Positions 8,703-16,939 of a stretch of 41,250 nucleotides of DNA are shown one piece after another; position 1 is the first letter of the stretch; each line of letters starts with the position of its first letter. This DNA comes from Marilutibacter aestuarii. GTDB taxonomy: Bacteria > Pseudomonadota > Gammaproteobacteria > Xanthomonadales > Xanthomonadaceae. Location: the NCBI RefSeq assembly GCF_006546775.1, contig NZ_VICE01000057.1, positions 1 through 41,250 of the forward strand, given 5' to 3'. The translations under genes were made by a program, and so were the position numbers. The notes under the pieces were generated by a model that was not told the origin of the DNA, did not search any database, and worked only from the letters and a program-made list of their open reading frames with translations.

Positions 8703-10031
8703 ATGAGCCTGAAAGCCCTCTCCACGCCCAACCGCAACCATGTCCGCCGTCGTCGGCAACTGATGCGCATGACCGGCGACGACGCCATCCTGGTCCTGCC
8801 CGCCGCCGCCGAGCGGGTCCGTAGCCGCGACACCTTTCATCCGTACCGGCAGGACTCCGACTTCTGGTACCTCACCGGCTTCCCCGAACCCGAGGCCGTG
8901 CTGGTCCTGGTGCCCGGTCGGCCGCATGGCGAGAGCCTGCTGTTCTGTCGCGAGCGCGATCCCGAGCGTGAGGGCTGGGACGGGCCGCGCCACGGCACGG
9001 AAGGCGCGGTGGCGGCGTTCGGCTTCGACGACGCCTTCCCCATCACCGACCTCGACGACATCCTCCCGGGCCTGCTGGAGGGGCGCACGCGCGTCTACTA
9101 CCACTTCGGGCGCGACCAGGAATTCGACCTCAAGCTGATCGGCTGGGTGAACCGCGTCCGTGCCCAGGTGCGGCATGGCGCGCAACCGCCGCATGAGTTC
9201 CTCGAACTGGGCCACCTGCTCGACGAGATGCGCCTGTTCAAGGACCGCGACGAGCTGCGCCTGATGCAGCGTGCCTGTGACATCACGGTCAAGGCGCATG
9301 CCGCGGCCATGCGTGCGGTGCGTCCTGGCATGCACGAGTACGAGCTGCAGGCGGAGATCGAGCGGGTGTTCCGCGCGCACGACGCCATGCCTGCCTACGG
9401 CAGCATCGTCGGCGCCGGCGGCAATGCCTGCGTGCTGCACTACGTCGCCAACAACGGGCCGGTGCGCGACGGCGACCTGGTCCTGATCGATGCCGGTGCC
9501 GAGTATCGCGGATACGCCGCCGACATCACCCGCACGTTCCCGGCGAACGGACGCTTCACCCGCGAGCAGCGCCTGCTGCACGACCTCGTCGGCGAGGCGC
9601 AGCGCGCCGCGCTGGCGCAGGCACGCCCGGGCGTGTCCTACATCGCCGGCCACGAGGCCGCGGTCGAGACCCTGACCGAAGGCCTGCTGCGCCTGGGCCT
9701 GCTCAAGGGCAAGCTGGAGAAGAACATCGCCGACGGCAGCTACCAGCGTTACTACCGGCACAAGACCGGACACTGGATCGGCCTGGACGTGCACGACGTC
9801 GGCGAGTACCGCATCGACGGCGAGTCGCGCCTGCTAGAGCCGGGCATGGTCTTCACCATCGAGCCTGGCCTCTACGTGCCCGCGGACGACACCCGGGTCG
9901 CGGCGAAGTGGCGGGGCATCGGCATCCGCACCGAGGACGATGTCCTGGTGACGCGCGACGGCTGCAAGGTCCTGACCGAGGGCTTGGCCCGCAGCGCGGA
10001 CGAGATCGAGGCTTTCATGGCCGCGGCCTGA
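8703..10031 (+). CDS. pepP: Xaa-Pro aminopeptidase
   Basis: A 442-residue M24B metallopeptidase that releases an N-terminal residue linked to proline; E. coli PepP has 441 residues. The N-terminal creatinase-like domain carries HPYRQDSDFWYLTGFPEPEA. In the C-terminal pita-bread domain the dinuclear metal ligands are visible: two aspartates in IDAGAEYRGYAADITRTF, the histidine in YRHKTGHWIGLDVHDVGEY, and glutamates in FTIEPGLYVP and GIRTEDDVLV. It lies 84 bp after ygfB, probably in one transcription unit, and ends at a strong bidirectional terminator. The ubiH/ubiI genes that follow pepP in many relatives are absent here. Confidence 0.96.
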   Translation: MSLKALSTPNRNHVRRRRQLMRMTGDDAILVLPAAAERVRSRDTFHPYRQDSDFWYLTGFPEPEAVLVLVPGRPHGESLLFCRERDPEREGWDGPRHGTEGAVAAFGFDDAFPITDLDDILPGLLEGRTRVYYHFGRDQEFDLKLIGWVNRVRAQVRHGAQPPHEFLELGHLLDEMRLFKDRDELRLMQRACDITVKAHAAAMRAVRPGMHEYELQAEIERVFRAHDAMPAYGSIVGAGGNACVLHYVANNGPVRDGDLVLIDAGAEYRGYAADITRTFPANGRFTREQRLLHDLVGEAQRAALAQARPGVSYIAGHEAAVETLTEGLLRLGLLKGKLEKNIADGSYQRYYRHKTGHWIGLDVHDVGEYRIDGESRLLEPGMVFTIEPGLYVPADDTRVAAKWRGIGIRTEDDVLVTRDGCKVLTEGLARSADEIEAFMAAA

Positions 10032-10052
10032 GTCCCGGCCCGCGCCGTTCGT

Positions 10053-10082
10053 GGAAAAGGCGCGGAACCCCGCGCCTTTTCC
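10053..10082. terminator. Bidirectional terminator between pepP and pepQ
   Basis: GGAAAAGGCGCGG (10053-10065) and CCGCGCCTTTTCC (10070-10082) form a perfect 13-bp stem with a 4-base loop. The stem ends in A4 on one side and T4 on the other, so it can stop transcripts arriving from both convergent genes. Confidence 0.85.
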
Positions 10083-10110
10083 TTGCTCCCCCGGCGTGCG
10101 CCTGGGCGCC

Positions 10111-11439
10111 TCAGGCCGGGAGGGCGAAGCCTTCCCGGGTGAGGTTGAGGGCGTCGCCCTCGGTGCAGACCACTTCGTCCTCGATGCGGATGCCGCCGTA
10201 GGGACGGAATGCATCGACGCGTTCCCAGTTGACGCCATCGGCGTGTTCGCCCTGGCGGACCTTGTCGAGCAGCATGTCGATGAAATAAAGGCCGGGCTCG
10301 ATGGTGACCACCATGCCCGGCTCCAGCACGCGGGTCAGGCGGAGGTGGGGATGCCCCTCCGGCGGGTCGATGCGCCCACCCTCGTCGCTGGCCAGGAAGC
10401 CGCCGACGTCATGGACCTGAAGCCCGATCCCATGGCCCATGCCATGCGGGAAGAACGCCGCGCTCACGCCGGTCTCGACGGCGGCCTCGGGCGACATCTC
10501 CAGGACCCCGAACTCGCGCAGGATGCCCGCCAGCGCCAGGTGGCCGTCAAGGTGGATGCGCTTGTAGTCGATCCCGCGGCGGACCTGGCCGCACATCTTC
10601 TGCTGGGCGGCGTCGACGGCGTCGATGAGGGCCTGGAACTCGCCGTTGCGGTCGGTCGCGTAGGTGCGCGTGATGTCGCAGACATAGCCGTCGTGGCTGG
10701 CGCCCGCGTCGATCAGAAAGCTCCGGATGTCTTCCGGCGGCAGCCGGTCGAACTGCATGTAATGCAGGATGGCGTTGTGCTCGTTGAGCGCGATGATGTT
10801 GTGGTACGGCAGTTCGTTCGCGTCCTGGCGCGCGGCCTGGCAATAGGCCAGGTGGATGCCGAACTCGCTGGCACCGGCGCGGAACGCGCGCTCGGCGGCA
10901 CGGTGCGCGCGCACGCCGCGGGCCGTCGCGCGGCGGATCATCTCCACTTCGTAGGGCGTCTTGAATGCGCGGTGGTAGTGGAGGTAGTCGAGCGCCTTGT
11001 CCGGGTTGTTCGGCACGTAGTCGCCCAGCGCGCTCTGCGGCTCGCCGAGGATCGCGCAGCGCGCGGCATCGGCCGGCAGGTGCGCCAGCGCCTGCCCGGC
11101 TTCGCGTATGACCTGGATGTCGAAATGATCGACCCAGTAACCACTGGGGGCCTCGGGAACCACGTGCCAGTAGTCGTCCGGCTGGAGATAGACCAGGCGG
11201 GGCTTCTGGCCCGGCGTGAAGACGATCCAGCTCCCGGGGTTGCGCACCAGCGGCAGCCAGGCCTTGAAGTGCGGGTTGACGGCATACGGGTAGTCGCGGT
11301 CGTCGAACACCTGGTAGTGCAGGTTGCCGCTGGGCACCACCAGGTGGTCGTGCCCGCTGCGCTGGATCGCAGCTTCGGCCCGCCGCTGGAGTACGGCGAG
11401 GTGTTGTGGGTATAAGATCGCGGCATCGGATGCGGTCAT
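10111..11439 (-). CDS. pepQ: Xaa-Pro dipeptidase
   Basis: A 442-residue M24 prolidase that cleaves Xaa-Pro dipeptides. The N-terminus resembles E. coli PepQ (DDRDYPYAVNPHFKAWLPL). Metal-binding residues lie in LIDAGASHDGYVCDITRTY, FPHGMGHGIGLQVHDVGGF, TIEPGLYFI and GIRIEDEVV. A longer frame opens at 11484; the ATG at 11437-11439 is chosen because AGAGG lies about 7 bp upstream and because it matches PepQ N-termini. It is convergent with pepP, so two proline-specific metallopeptidases lie tail to tail. Its 5' end overlaps the proposed start of the divergent GGDEF/EAL gene by 10 bp, which suggests that one of the two starts should be moved. Confidence 0.94.
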   Translation of the reverse strand: MTASDAAILYPQHLAVLQRRAEAAIQRSGHDHLVVPSGNLHYQVFDDRDYPYAVNPHFKAWLPLVRNPGSWIVFTPGQKPRLVYLQPDDYWHVVPEAPSGYWVDHFDIQVIREAGQALAHLPADAARCAILGEPQSALGDYVPNNPDKALDYLHYHRAFKTPYEVEMIRRATARGVRAHRAAERAFRAGASEFGIHLAYCQAARQDANELPYHNIIALNEHNAILHYMQFDRLPPEDIRSFLIDAGASHDGYVCDITRTYATDRNGEFQALIDAVDAAQQKMCGQVRRGIDYKRIHLDGHLALAGILREFGVLEMSPEAAVETGVSAAFFPHGMGHGIGLQVHDVGGFLASDEGGRIDPPEGHPHLRLTRVLEPGMVVTIEPGLYFIDMLLDKVRQGEHADGVNWERVDAFRPYGGIRIEDEVVCTEGDALNLTREGFALPA

Positions 11440-14129
11440 GGAGGTACCTCTTGAGAACGTCAAGGGATTTTGACGCATTCTCATCCAGTACGCAGGTGCC
11501 GGATGGCGGGAAACCCTCGTGGCGTTCAGGCGCCTGGCTGCCCTTCCTGACCGTGCTGCTCATCTGCATGCTGCCCACGCTCTGGCTGGCCCGGATCCAG
11601 CAGGTGCGCGCCGTGGAGGAGCGCGAACAGGAGTTCGCGAAGGTCGTCGAGCGCACCCGTTCCTCGATGCTGTCGCAGTTGCGGACCTGCGGCCTGATGG
11701 TGCGCTCCATCCAGACCCTGTTCATGGCCTCCAGCGAGGTGTCGCCGGCCGAGTTCGAGTTCGTCTATTCCAACCTCAAGCCGCGCGCCCACCTGCCCAG
11801 CCTGAAGGCCCTGGCCTACGCCAGCCTGCAGCCGGTGGAGGGGGAACTGCACTTCGTCACCACCATGGTCGCGCCGGCGAAGGGCAACGAGGCGCTCATG
11901 GGCCTGGACGTGAGCCGGCAGCCCCCCAACCTGCGCGCGGCCGAGCTCTCGCGCGACACCGACGAGGCGATCATGTCGGCGCCGTTCCGGCTGGTGCAGT
12001 TCGACCAGCCCGGCCAGTCGCCGGAGGGCGTCACGCTTCGCCTGCCGATATTCTCCGCCGGTCCGCCGCCGGCCAATGTCGCCGAACGCCGTGCCCGCAT
12101 CGTCGGCTCGCTGGCGGTGTCGTTCCAGGTCAAGGCGCTGATCGAGTGGGCGCTGCCCTCGGACATTCGCGATGGCCTGCACATCGGCATCAGCGACGTC
12201 ACCGGCGGCGAGCCGCTGATGCTGTACGACTCGCATCCGGAGCTGGACTGGTCGCCCGGCACCTCGCCCCTGCGCCACGCCCACGTGCAATACGGCAGCC
12301 GCGACTGGCGCATCACCGTCGCAGAACTCGCGCCGCGCCCGGCGCTCTCGGCCTGGCAGGACACCGTGCTGCTGCCGGGCATGCTGGTCAGCCTGCTGCT
12401 GTCCTTGCTGGCCGGCTCGCTGGCGAGCACGCGGCGGCGCGCGCTCGAACTGGGCTGGAAGATGAGCCACCAGTACCGCGAGAGCGAGGAGCGCTTTCGC
12501 CGGCTCAACGAACTGCTGCCGGCGCTCGTGTTGCTCGCCGACGCCCGCACGGGGCGGATCCGCTATGCCAACCAGGCCGCGCGCAATCGCCTGGGACCCC
12601 ACATCGAGGGCGTGCTGCCGGCCCTGTTCGAGGATCCCGACCTTCGCTCCCAACTCGAGGACCCGGACACCGCCGGTTGCGAGAACATCGAGGCGGTGCT
12701 GCGGGCGCGCCACAACAAGCCGTTCTGGGCGAGCGTGTCGATCACCCGCGCCGAGATGGAAGGCTCGCAGATGTTGCTGATGGTGGCCACCGACACCAGC
12801 GAGCAGCGCGAGCTCACCGAGATGCTGAGCTACCAGGCCAGCCACGACATGCTGACCGAGCTCTACAACCGGCGCGAGTTCGAGCGCCGGCTCGAGCGCG
12901 CGCGGGTCAGCATGAGCCAGGGAGGCCCCACCTGCGCGCTGCTGTACATCGACCTGGACCAGTTCAAGCTGATCAACGACACCTCCGGCCACATCGCCGG
13001 CGACCAGCTCCTGGCGCAGCTCGCGCTGGTGATGCGCGAGCAGTTGCGCGGCGACGACGTGCTCGCGCGCCTGGGCGGCGACGAGTTCGGTGTGCTGATG
13101 ATGAACATCGCCGACCGGCGCGAGGCCGAGGAGGTCGCCGAGCGCATGCGCCGCCAGATCGACGGCTATGTCTTCGCCTGGGAGAAGACCAGCTACACCG
13201 TATCGGCGAGCATCGGCGTGGTCATGATCGACCAGCCCGAAGCCTCCCTCGACGACCTCCTGGCCCATGCCGACACCGCCTGCTACCTGGCCAAGGAAAG
13301 CGGCCGCAACCGCGTCCACTTCTATTCGGCCCTTGACGATGACGCGACTCGCCGGCAGAGCGAGATGGAGTGGGCCAACCGCCTGCGCTGGGCCGTCGAC
13401 GAACATCGCCTGATGCTGAAGTACCAGGAAGTGTGGCCGCTCGCCTCGGAGTCCGAACGCGGCGTCCGCATCGAACTGCTCCTGCGCTTCCGCGACGAGA
13501 ACGGACGCCCGGTGGTGCCCGGTGCCTTCATTCCCGCCGCCGAGCGCTACGGCCTGATGCCGATGATCGATCGCTGGGTGATCGAGACCACCATCGCCAA
13601 CTTCGATTCGCTCCATCCCAGCGGCGCGGACCTGCGCATGGCCACGATCAACCTCTCGGGCGCCAGCATCGAGGAGGAGCAGCTCGCCGACAGGATCCTC
13701 CACCTGCTCGAACACCATCGGGTGGATCCGCGCCGCGTGTGCTTCGAGATCACCGAGACCGTCGCCGTGCGCAACCTGTCGCGGGTGGCGCGCTTGATAG
13801 AACGCCTGCGCAGCGTGGGCTGCCAGTTCGCGCTCGACGATTTCGGCGCCGGCATGTCCTCGTTCGGTTACCTGAAGAACCTGCCGGTGGACTACATCAA
13901 GATCGACGGCAGCTTCATCCGCGACATGCTCGAGGATCCGATGAGCGAAGCGATCGTGCGCGCGGTGACCGACATCGGCCATCGCCGCGGCCTGCGCATC
14001 GTCGCCGAATGGGTCGACAGCGACGCGGTTGTCGCCGCGCTCATCAAGCTGGGTGTCGACTACGGCCAGGGTTTCGTCCTGCACGAGCCCGAGCAGGTCA
14101 TCTTCCAGCGCGGGAACGCGGAGGGCTGA
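11430..14129 (+). CDS. CHASE-like/PAS/GGDEF/EAL membrane protein
   Basis: An 899-residue c-di-GMP turnover protein from the ATG at 11430; a GTG at 11406 and a GTG at 11496 are alternatives. Membrane helix 1 (WLPFLTVLLICMLPTLWLA, about residues 36-54) and helix 2 (about 310-334) enclose a periplasmic region resembling a CHASE sensor. A PAS domain (about 354-460), GGDEF (about 467-630) and EAL (about 647-893) follow. The GGDEF domain has an intact RLGGDEFGVL and an RGDD inhibitory site five residues before it. The EAL signature is ELLLRF, and the AEGVE motif is altered to AEWVD, while DDFGAGMSSF, KIDGSFI and GQGF remain. Cyclase activity with product inhibition is therefore likely; phosphodiesterase activity is uncertain. 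It is convergent with the PilZ gene, with a gap of 6 bp. Confidence 0.9.
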   Translation: MRSWRYLLRTSRDFDAFSSSTQVPDGGKPSWRSGAWLPFLTVLLICMLPTLWLARIQQVRAVEEREQEFAKVVERTRSSMLSQLRTCGLMVRSIQTLFMASSEVSPAEFEFVYSNLKPRAHLPSLKALAYASLQPVEGELHFVTTMVAPAKGNEALMGLDVSRQPPNLRAAELSRDTDEAIMSAPFRLVQFDQPGQSPEGVTLRLPIFSAGPPPANVAERRARIVGSLAVSFQVKALIEWALPSDIRDGLHIGISDVTGGEPLMLYDSHPELDWSPGTSPLRHAHVQYGSRDWRITVAELAPRPALSAWQDTVLLPGMLVSLLLSLLAGSLASTRRRALELGWKMSHQYRESEERFRRLNELLPALVLLADARTGRIRYANQAARNRLGPHIEGVLPALFEDPDLRSQLEDPDTAGCENIEAVLRARHNKPFWASVSITRAEMEGSQMLLMVATDTSEQRELTEMLSYQASHDMLTELYNRREFERRLERARVSMSQGGPTCALLYIDLDQFKLINDTSGHIAGDQLLAQLALVMREQLRGDDVLARLGGDEFGVLMMNIADRREAEEVAERMRRQIDGYVFAWEKTSYTVSASIGVVMIDQPEASLDDLLAHADTACYLAKESGRNRVHFYSALDDDATRRQSEMEWANRLRWAVDEHRLMLKYQEVWPLASESERGVRIELLLRFRDENGRPVVPGAFIPAAERYGLMPMIDRWVIETTIANFDSLHPSGADLRMATINLSGASIEEEQLADRILHLLEHHRVDPRRVCFEITETVAVRNLSRVARLIERLRSVGCQFALDDFGAGMSSFGYLKNLPVDYIKIDGSFIRDMLEDPMSEAIVRAVTDIGHRRGLRIVAEWVDSDAVVAALIKLGVDYGQGFVLHEPEQVIFQRGNAEG

Positions 14130-14135
14130 GAGGGC

Positions 14136-14501
14136 TCAGGCGTGGCGACGCTGGCCCTGTTGCGAGGACAGCCAGTCGCGCAACTGGTGCAGCTGGCTGT
14201 CGAGCATCGTGATGAAGCGGAAGCCCGCCCAGGTCTGGCCCGGCGCGCTGGCGCGGTCCTGCCAGAGCAGGTGGGCACCGGCCTCGATGGTGCCGCTGCC
14301 ACCATGTCCGACGCTGAAGCGCAGCTGGTAGAGCGCGTCGTCGACCATCGGCGCGTGCGCGATCAGCAGCATCCCCGATTCGGAGAGGTTGCCAATCCGG
14401 CCCACTTCGCGGTCGGTCATGGCGTCGGTCACCAGGATCGTGCCCCGCACCCGCTGGCGTTGGGCGCGGCGGAATTCCTTGACGTTGCCGGTTGAACTCA
14501 T
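14136..14501 (-). CDS. PilZ-domain protein
   Basis: A 121-residue single-domain protein. Near the N-terminus FRRAQRQRVRGTI provides the arginine-rich RxxxR element, and GNLSESGMLL provides the [D/N]xSxxG element; together these form the c-di-GMP-binding signature of PilZ domains. The Asp of the classic DxSxxG is Asn here, which is common among binders. Its start overlaps the DUF1631 stop by 4 bp (ATGA), so it is translationally coupled to that gene. It faces a GGDEF/EAL gene, so producer and receptor of the second messenger are side by side. Function beyond c-di-GMP binding is not shown. Confidence 0.88.
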   Translation of the reverse strand: MSSTGNVKEFRRAQRQRVRGTILVTDAMTDREVGRIGNLSESGMLLIAHAPMVDDALYQLRFSVGHGGSGTIEAGAHLLWQDRASAPGQTWAGFRFITMLDSQLHQLRDWLSSQQGQRRHA

Positions 14502-16783
14502 GGGTGTGCTCCCTGCGGTTGGCCCGGCATGCCGGCGAAGTTGCGAAGTGCGGAGACGGTGGCCTGCCAGGCCCGGTCGACGAGGCGCCCACGGTCGGCG
14601 GTCACCACCTTGACCTGGTCCTGGGCCATCAGCCGGGCGACCTGGTCGAGCGACTGTTCGTCGACACGTTGGCCGCGCTGGTTCACGAACAGCATGCGGT
14701 CGGTGACCGTGCTGAACCAGGCGATGCGGCGACGGACGACGTCGCCCTGCTGGTTGAGGCTGAATTCCATCCAGGTGCCGAAGGGCAGTGTGCGCAGGTG
14801 CTCATAGCAGGACTGCTCGCGCGGATTGCGCGGCGCCACCGGCTTGCTGCGTGCCTCGGTGGCATCGTCGCCCAGGCGCGCGCGCGCCTTGATCTTCATG
14901 GCCAGTTCGGTGCGCGAGGCGGGATCCTGGCTGGTGTCGTCGCGGCCACCGGTCAGGTGGCGCGAGATCACCACGGCTTCGTCCTCGTGGTAACCGACCT
15001 GCGCCAGCGCCGCCTGGACATGTTCGGCCAGGCCCTCGGGCGCCGCCTGGCCGCCCGCGCTCGCCACGGCCAGCGCCTGGGTGGCGCGGGCGTGCTGCTG
15101 CCACTCCTCGGATTCCTCGCCATGCCGCAGCAGGGTGAGGGTGAGCACGTCCGACCAGGCCTGGTCGAGCAGGTTGCGCAGGAAGCGCGGCAGTTCCTGC
15201 CCGGCCATGGCCTCGCCGATGACCTCGGCGGCGCGGCGCTTGGCGACGACCAGTTTCTCCTTGCCCCGCGCGGCCTCGACGTGGCGGCGTTCGCTCATCT
15301 CGGCCTTGCGCGCCAGGGTCTGGAGGTGGCCCTGGAGCGATTCGTTGGCGGCTTCGAAGACGTCGGCGTCGCCCTGGTAGTTCTGGACCACGTGGTCGAC
15401 CGCGTCGCGCAGCTGGCGCTCCAGCCGGGGGTCGGTCTCGCTTTCGTCCAGCCACTTGGCACCGGCCTCGGCGACGGAGTTGAGCAACTGGCGCGCGGGA
15501 TGCTGGCTGCGCACGAAGAAGGCGCGATCCATCAGTGCCAGCCGCAGCAGCGGGACCTGCAGGCGCTCGAGCAGGTTGGAGCTGATCGTGCCTTCCCGGA
15601 GTTCGCGGCCGATCTCGGTGTAGAGGATGCCGAGCAGTTCGAAGGTGTCCTCGTCCTGTCCGCTCAGGCGGGTCGCCTTGCCATGCTTCTGGCGTCCCTG
15701 CGCCAGCAGTGCCTTCTTGAGGTCGGCGATGGTGCGCGGTCGCTGCGAGGGCGTGGGTGGCGCGGCCTGCTGCTCGCCCAGGGCCTCGAACACGTCGGGC
15801 GTCTGCAGCGGCACGTGGTCGCGCGCGTCGGCGTCGTTGCGCAGCTTGCCCACCACCTCGCGGCGACTTGCCAGCAGGTCCTGGAGCATTGACAGCGCGA
15901 TGTTCTCGTCCTCGCGCTCGCCAGCGTCGTTGCCGGCCTCGCCCTGCCAGCGGGTGTGCGGGCGTTCGGACGGGGGCAGCACTCGCGCACGCGGGGCCGG
16001 TTCGCGCCGCCGCTCCGGGGCCTCTTCGGGGGCCACGTCCGCGTCGCGCTCCACGACCTGTTCGGTGGGCCGGCTGCGCAACGGGACGTAGGACAAACCG
16101 GGCAGCACGTTCTCGCGCGCGAGCAGCGCGTTCATGGCCTCCACCAGCTGCGCGTAGCCGTTCATCACACGGCTGTTGAAGCTCTCGAACAGCATCAGGC
16201 GGTACGAATCTTCCAGTTGCAGGCCCTTGCTGGCCTCGGCGAGCACCTGGGCCAGGCGATGCGGGCCGACCGGGAGGGCCTCCGCGTCGAAGGCCGGCTT
16301 GCCGGCGAGCACGCCGAAGCGCTGGCCCAGCAGCAGCAGGGGCAGGCCGGCGCGCGACTCGTGGCGCGCGGCGATGCGCTTGAGCACGCTTTCCTCGCTG
16401 ACCTCGGCGTCCTCCACCAGGCGCAGTTCGTCGAAGTCGAGTTCCGAAGCCGGGACGTCGCCCGTGGCGTCGGCGTCGCGGATCGCGGCGAGCCCGGACT
16501 CGAGGCCGGCCATGAAATGCGGGGCGAGGTCGCTGCGGTGCAGGCGCACCCGCCGGAGGGTCTCGAAGTAGTCGGCCTGCAACGCGGGGTTGCGCGCCTG
16601 CTCGGCCAGCTTGAACAGTTGCTGTTCGAAGTCCGACAGCATCGCTTCGAGCTGGCGCCCGAGGGCGTCGGAGGCGAGGCCATTGAGGCGCTCGAGCGCC
16701 GCCCGGACCCGACGGGGCAGGTCGGCCGAGGCCAGTGTCTTGCTGTGCGCGGGGGCGGGGTGGGCTTCCAATCTGGCAGACAT
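14498..16783 (-). CDS. DUF1631 family protein
   Basis: A 761-residue soluble protein matching the DUF1631 family as I recall it (sometimes mislabelled thymidine phosphorylase). Visible segments are SDFEQQLFKLAEQARN near the N-terminus, a charged low-complexity middle with Arg/Glu/Pro runs, and the helical VPLLRLALMDRAFFV and LLNSVAEAGAKWLDE. The C-terminal part (GTWMEFSLNQQGDVVRRRIA and MLFVNQRGQRVDE) is typical of the family and resembles a PilZ-like barrel. The frame extends to a GTG at 16822, but a promoter-like pair at 16812-16839 would place +1 near 16805, so the ATG at 16781-16783 is preferred. The biochemical role is unknown; coupling to a PilZ gene suggests c-di-GMP signalling. Confidence 0.85.
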   Translation of the reverse strand: MSARLEAHPAPAHSKTLASADLPRRVRAALERLNGLASDALGRQLEAMLSDFEQQLFKLAEQARNPALQADYFETLRRVRLHRSDLAPHFMAGLESGLAAIRDADATGDVPASELDFDELRLVEDAEVSEESVLKRIAARHESRAGLPLLLLGQRFGVLAGKPAFDAEALPVGPHRLAQVLAEASKGLQLEDSYRLMLFESFNSRVMNGYAQLVEAMNALLARENVLPGLSYVPLRSRPTEQVVERDADVAPEEAPERRREPAPRARVLPPSERPHTRWQGEAGNDAGEREDENIALSMLQDLLASRREVVGKLRNDADARDHVPLQTPDVFEALGEQQAAPPTPSQRPRTIADLKKALLAQGRQKHGKATRLSGQDEDTFELLGILYTEIGRELREGTISSNLLERLQVPLLRLALMDRAFFVRSQHPARQLLNSVAEAGAKWLDESETDPRLERQLRDAVDHVVQNYQGDADVFEAANESLQGHLQTLARKAEMSERRHVEAARGKEKLVVAKRRAAEVIGEAMAGQELPRFLRNLLDQAWSDVLTLTLLRHGEESEEWQQHARATQALAVASAGGQAAPEGLAEHVQAALAQVGYHEDEAVVISRHLTGGRDDTSQDPASRTELAMKIKARARLGDDATEARSKPVAPRNPREQSCYEHLRTLPFGTWMEFSLNQQGDVVRRRIAWFSTVTDRMLFVNQRGQRVDEQSLDQVARLMAQDQVKVVTADRGRLVDRAWQATVSALRNFAGMPGQPQGAHP

Positions 16784-16811
16784 GTCCTGGGCGGCCGGGC
16801 TCGTTGGGGTC

Positions 16812-16839
16812 AAGTTACGCACGGCGTGGAAGCTGTCAA
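16812..16839 (-). promoter_or_regulatory. Possible promoter of the DUF1631-PilZ operon
   Basis: A perfect TTGACA (rc of 16834-16839) is followed after 16 bp by TAACTT (rc of 16812-16817) on the minus strand. The expected +1 near 16805 precedes the ATG at 16783 but lies downstream of the alternative GTG at 16822, which argues against that longer start. Confidence 0.45.
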
Positions 16840-16939
16840 TCGGCTAGCCCCCCGGCCTGATGGTCCATCCCATCTGAACAGACCAACGCGGAACCCGTGT
16901 CGGGCAGGCCACCGGCGCGAGCCATCGCCCGCCCGTCCG

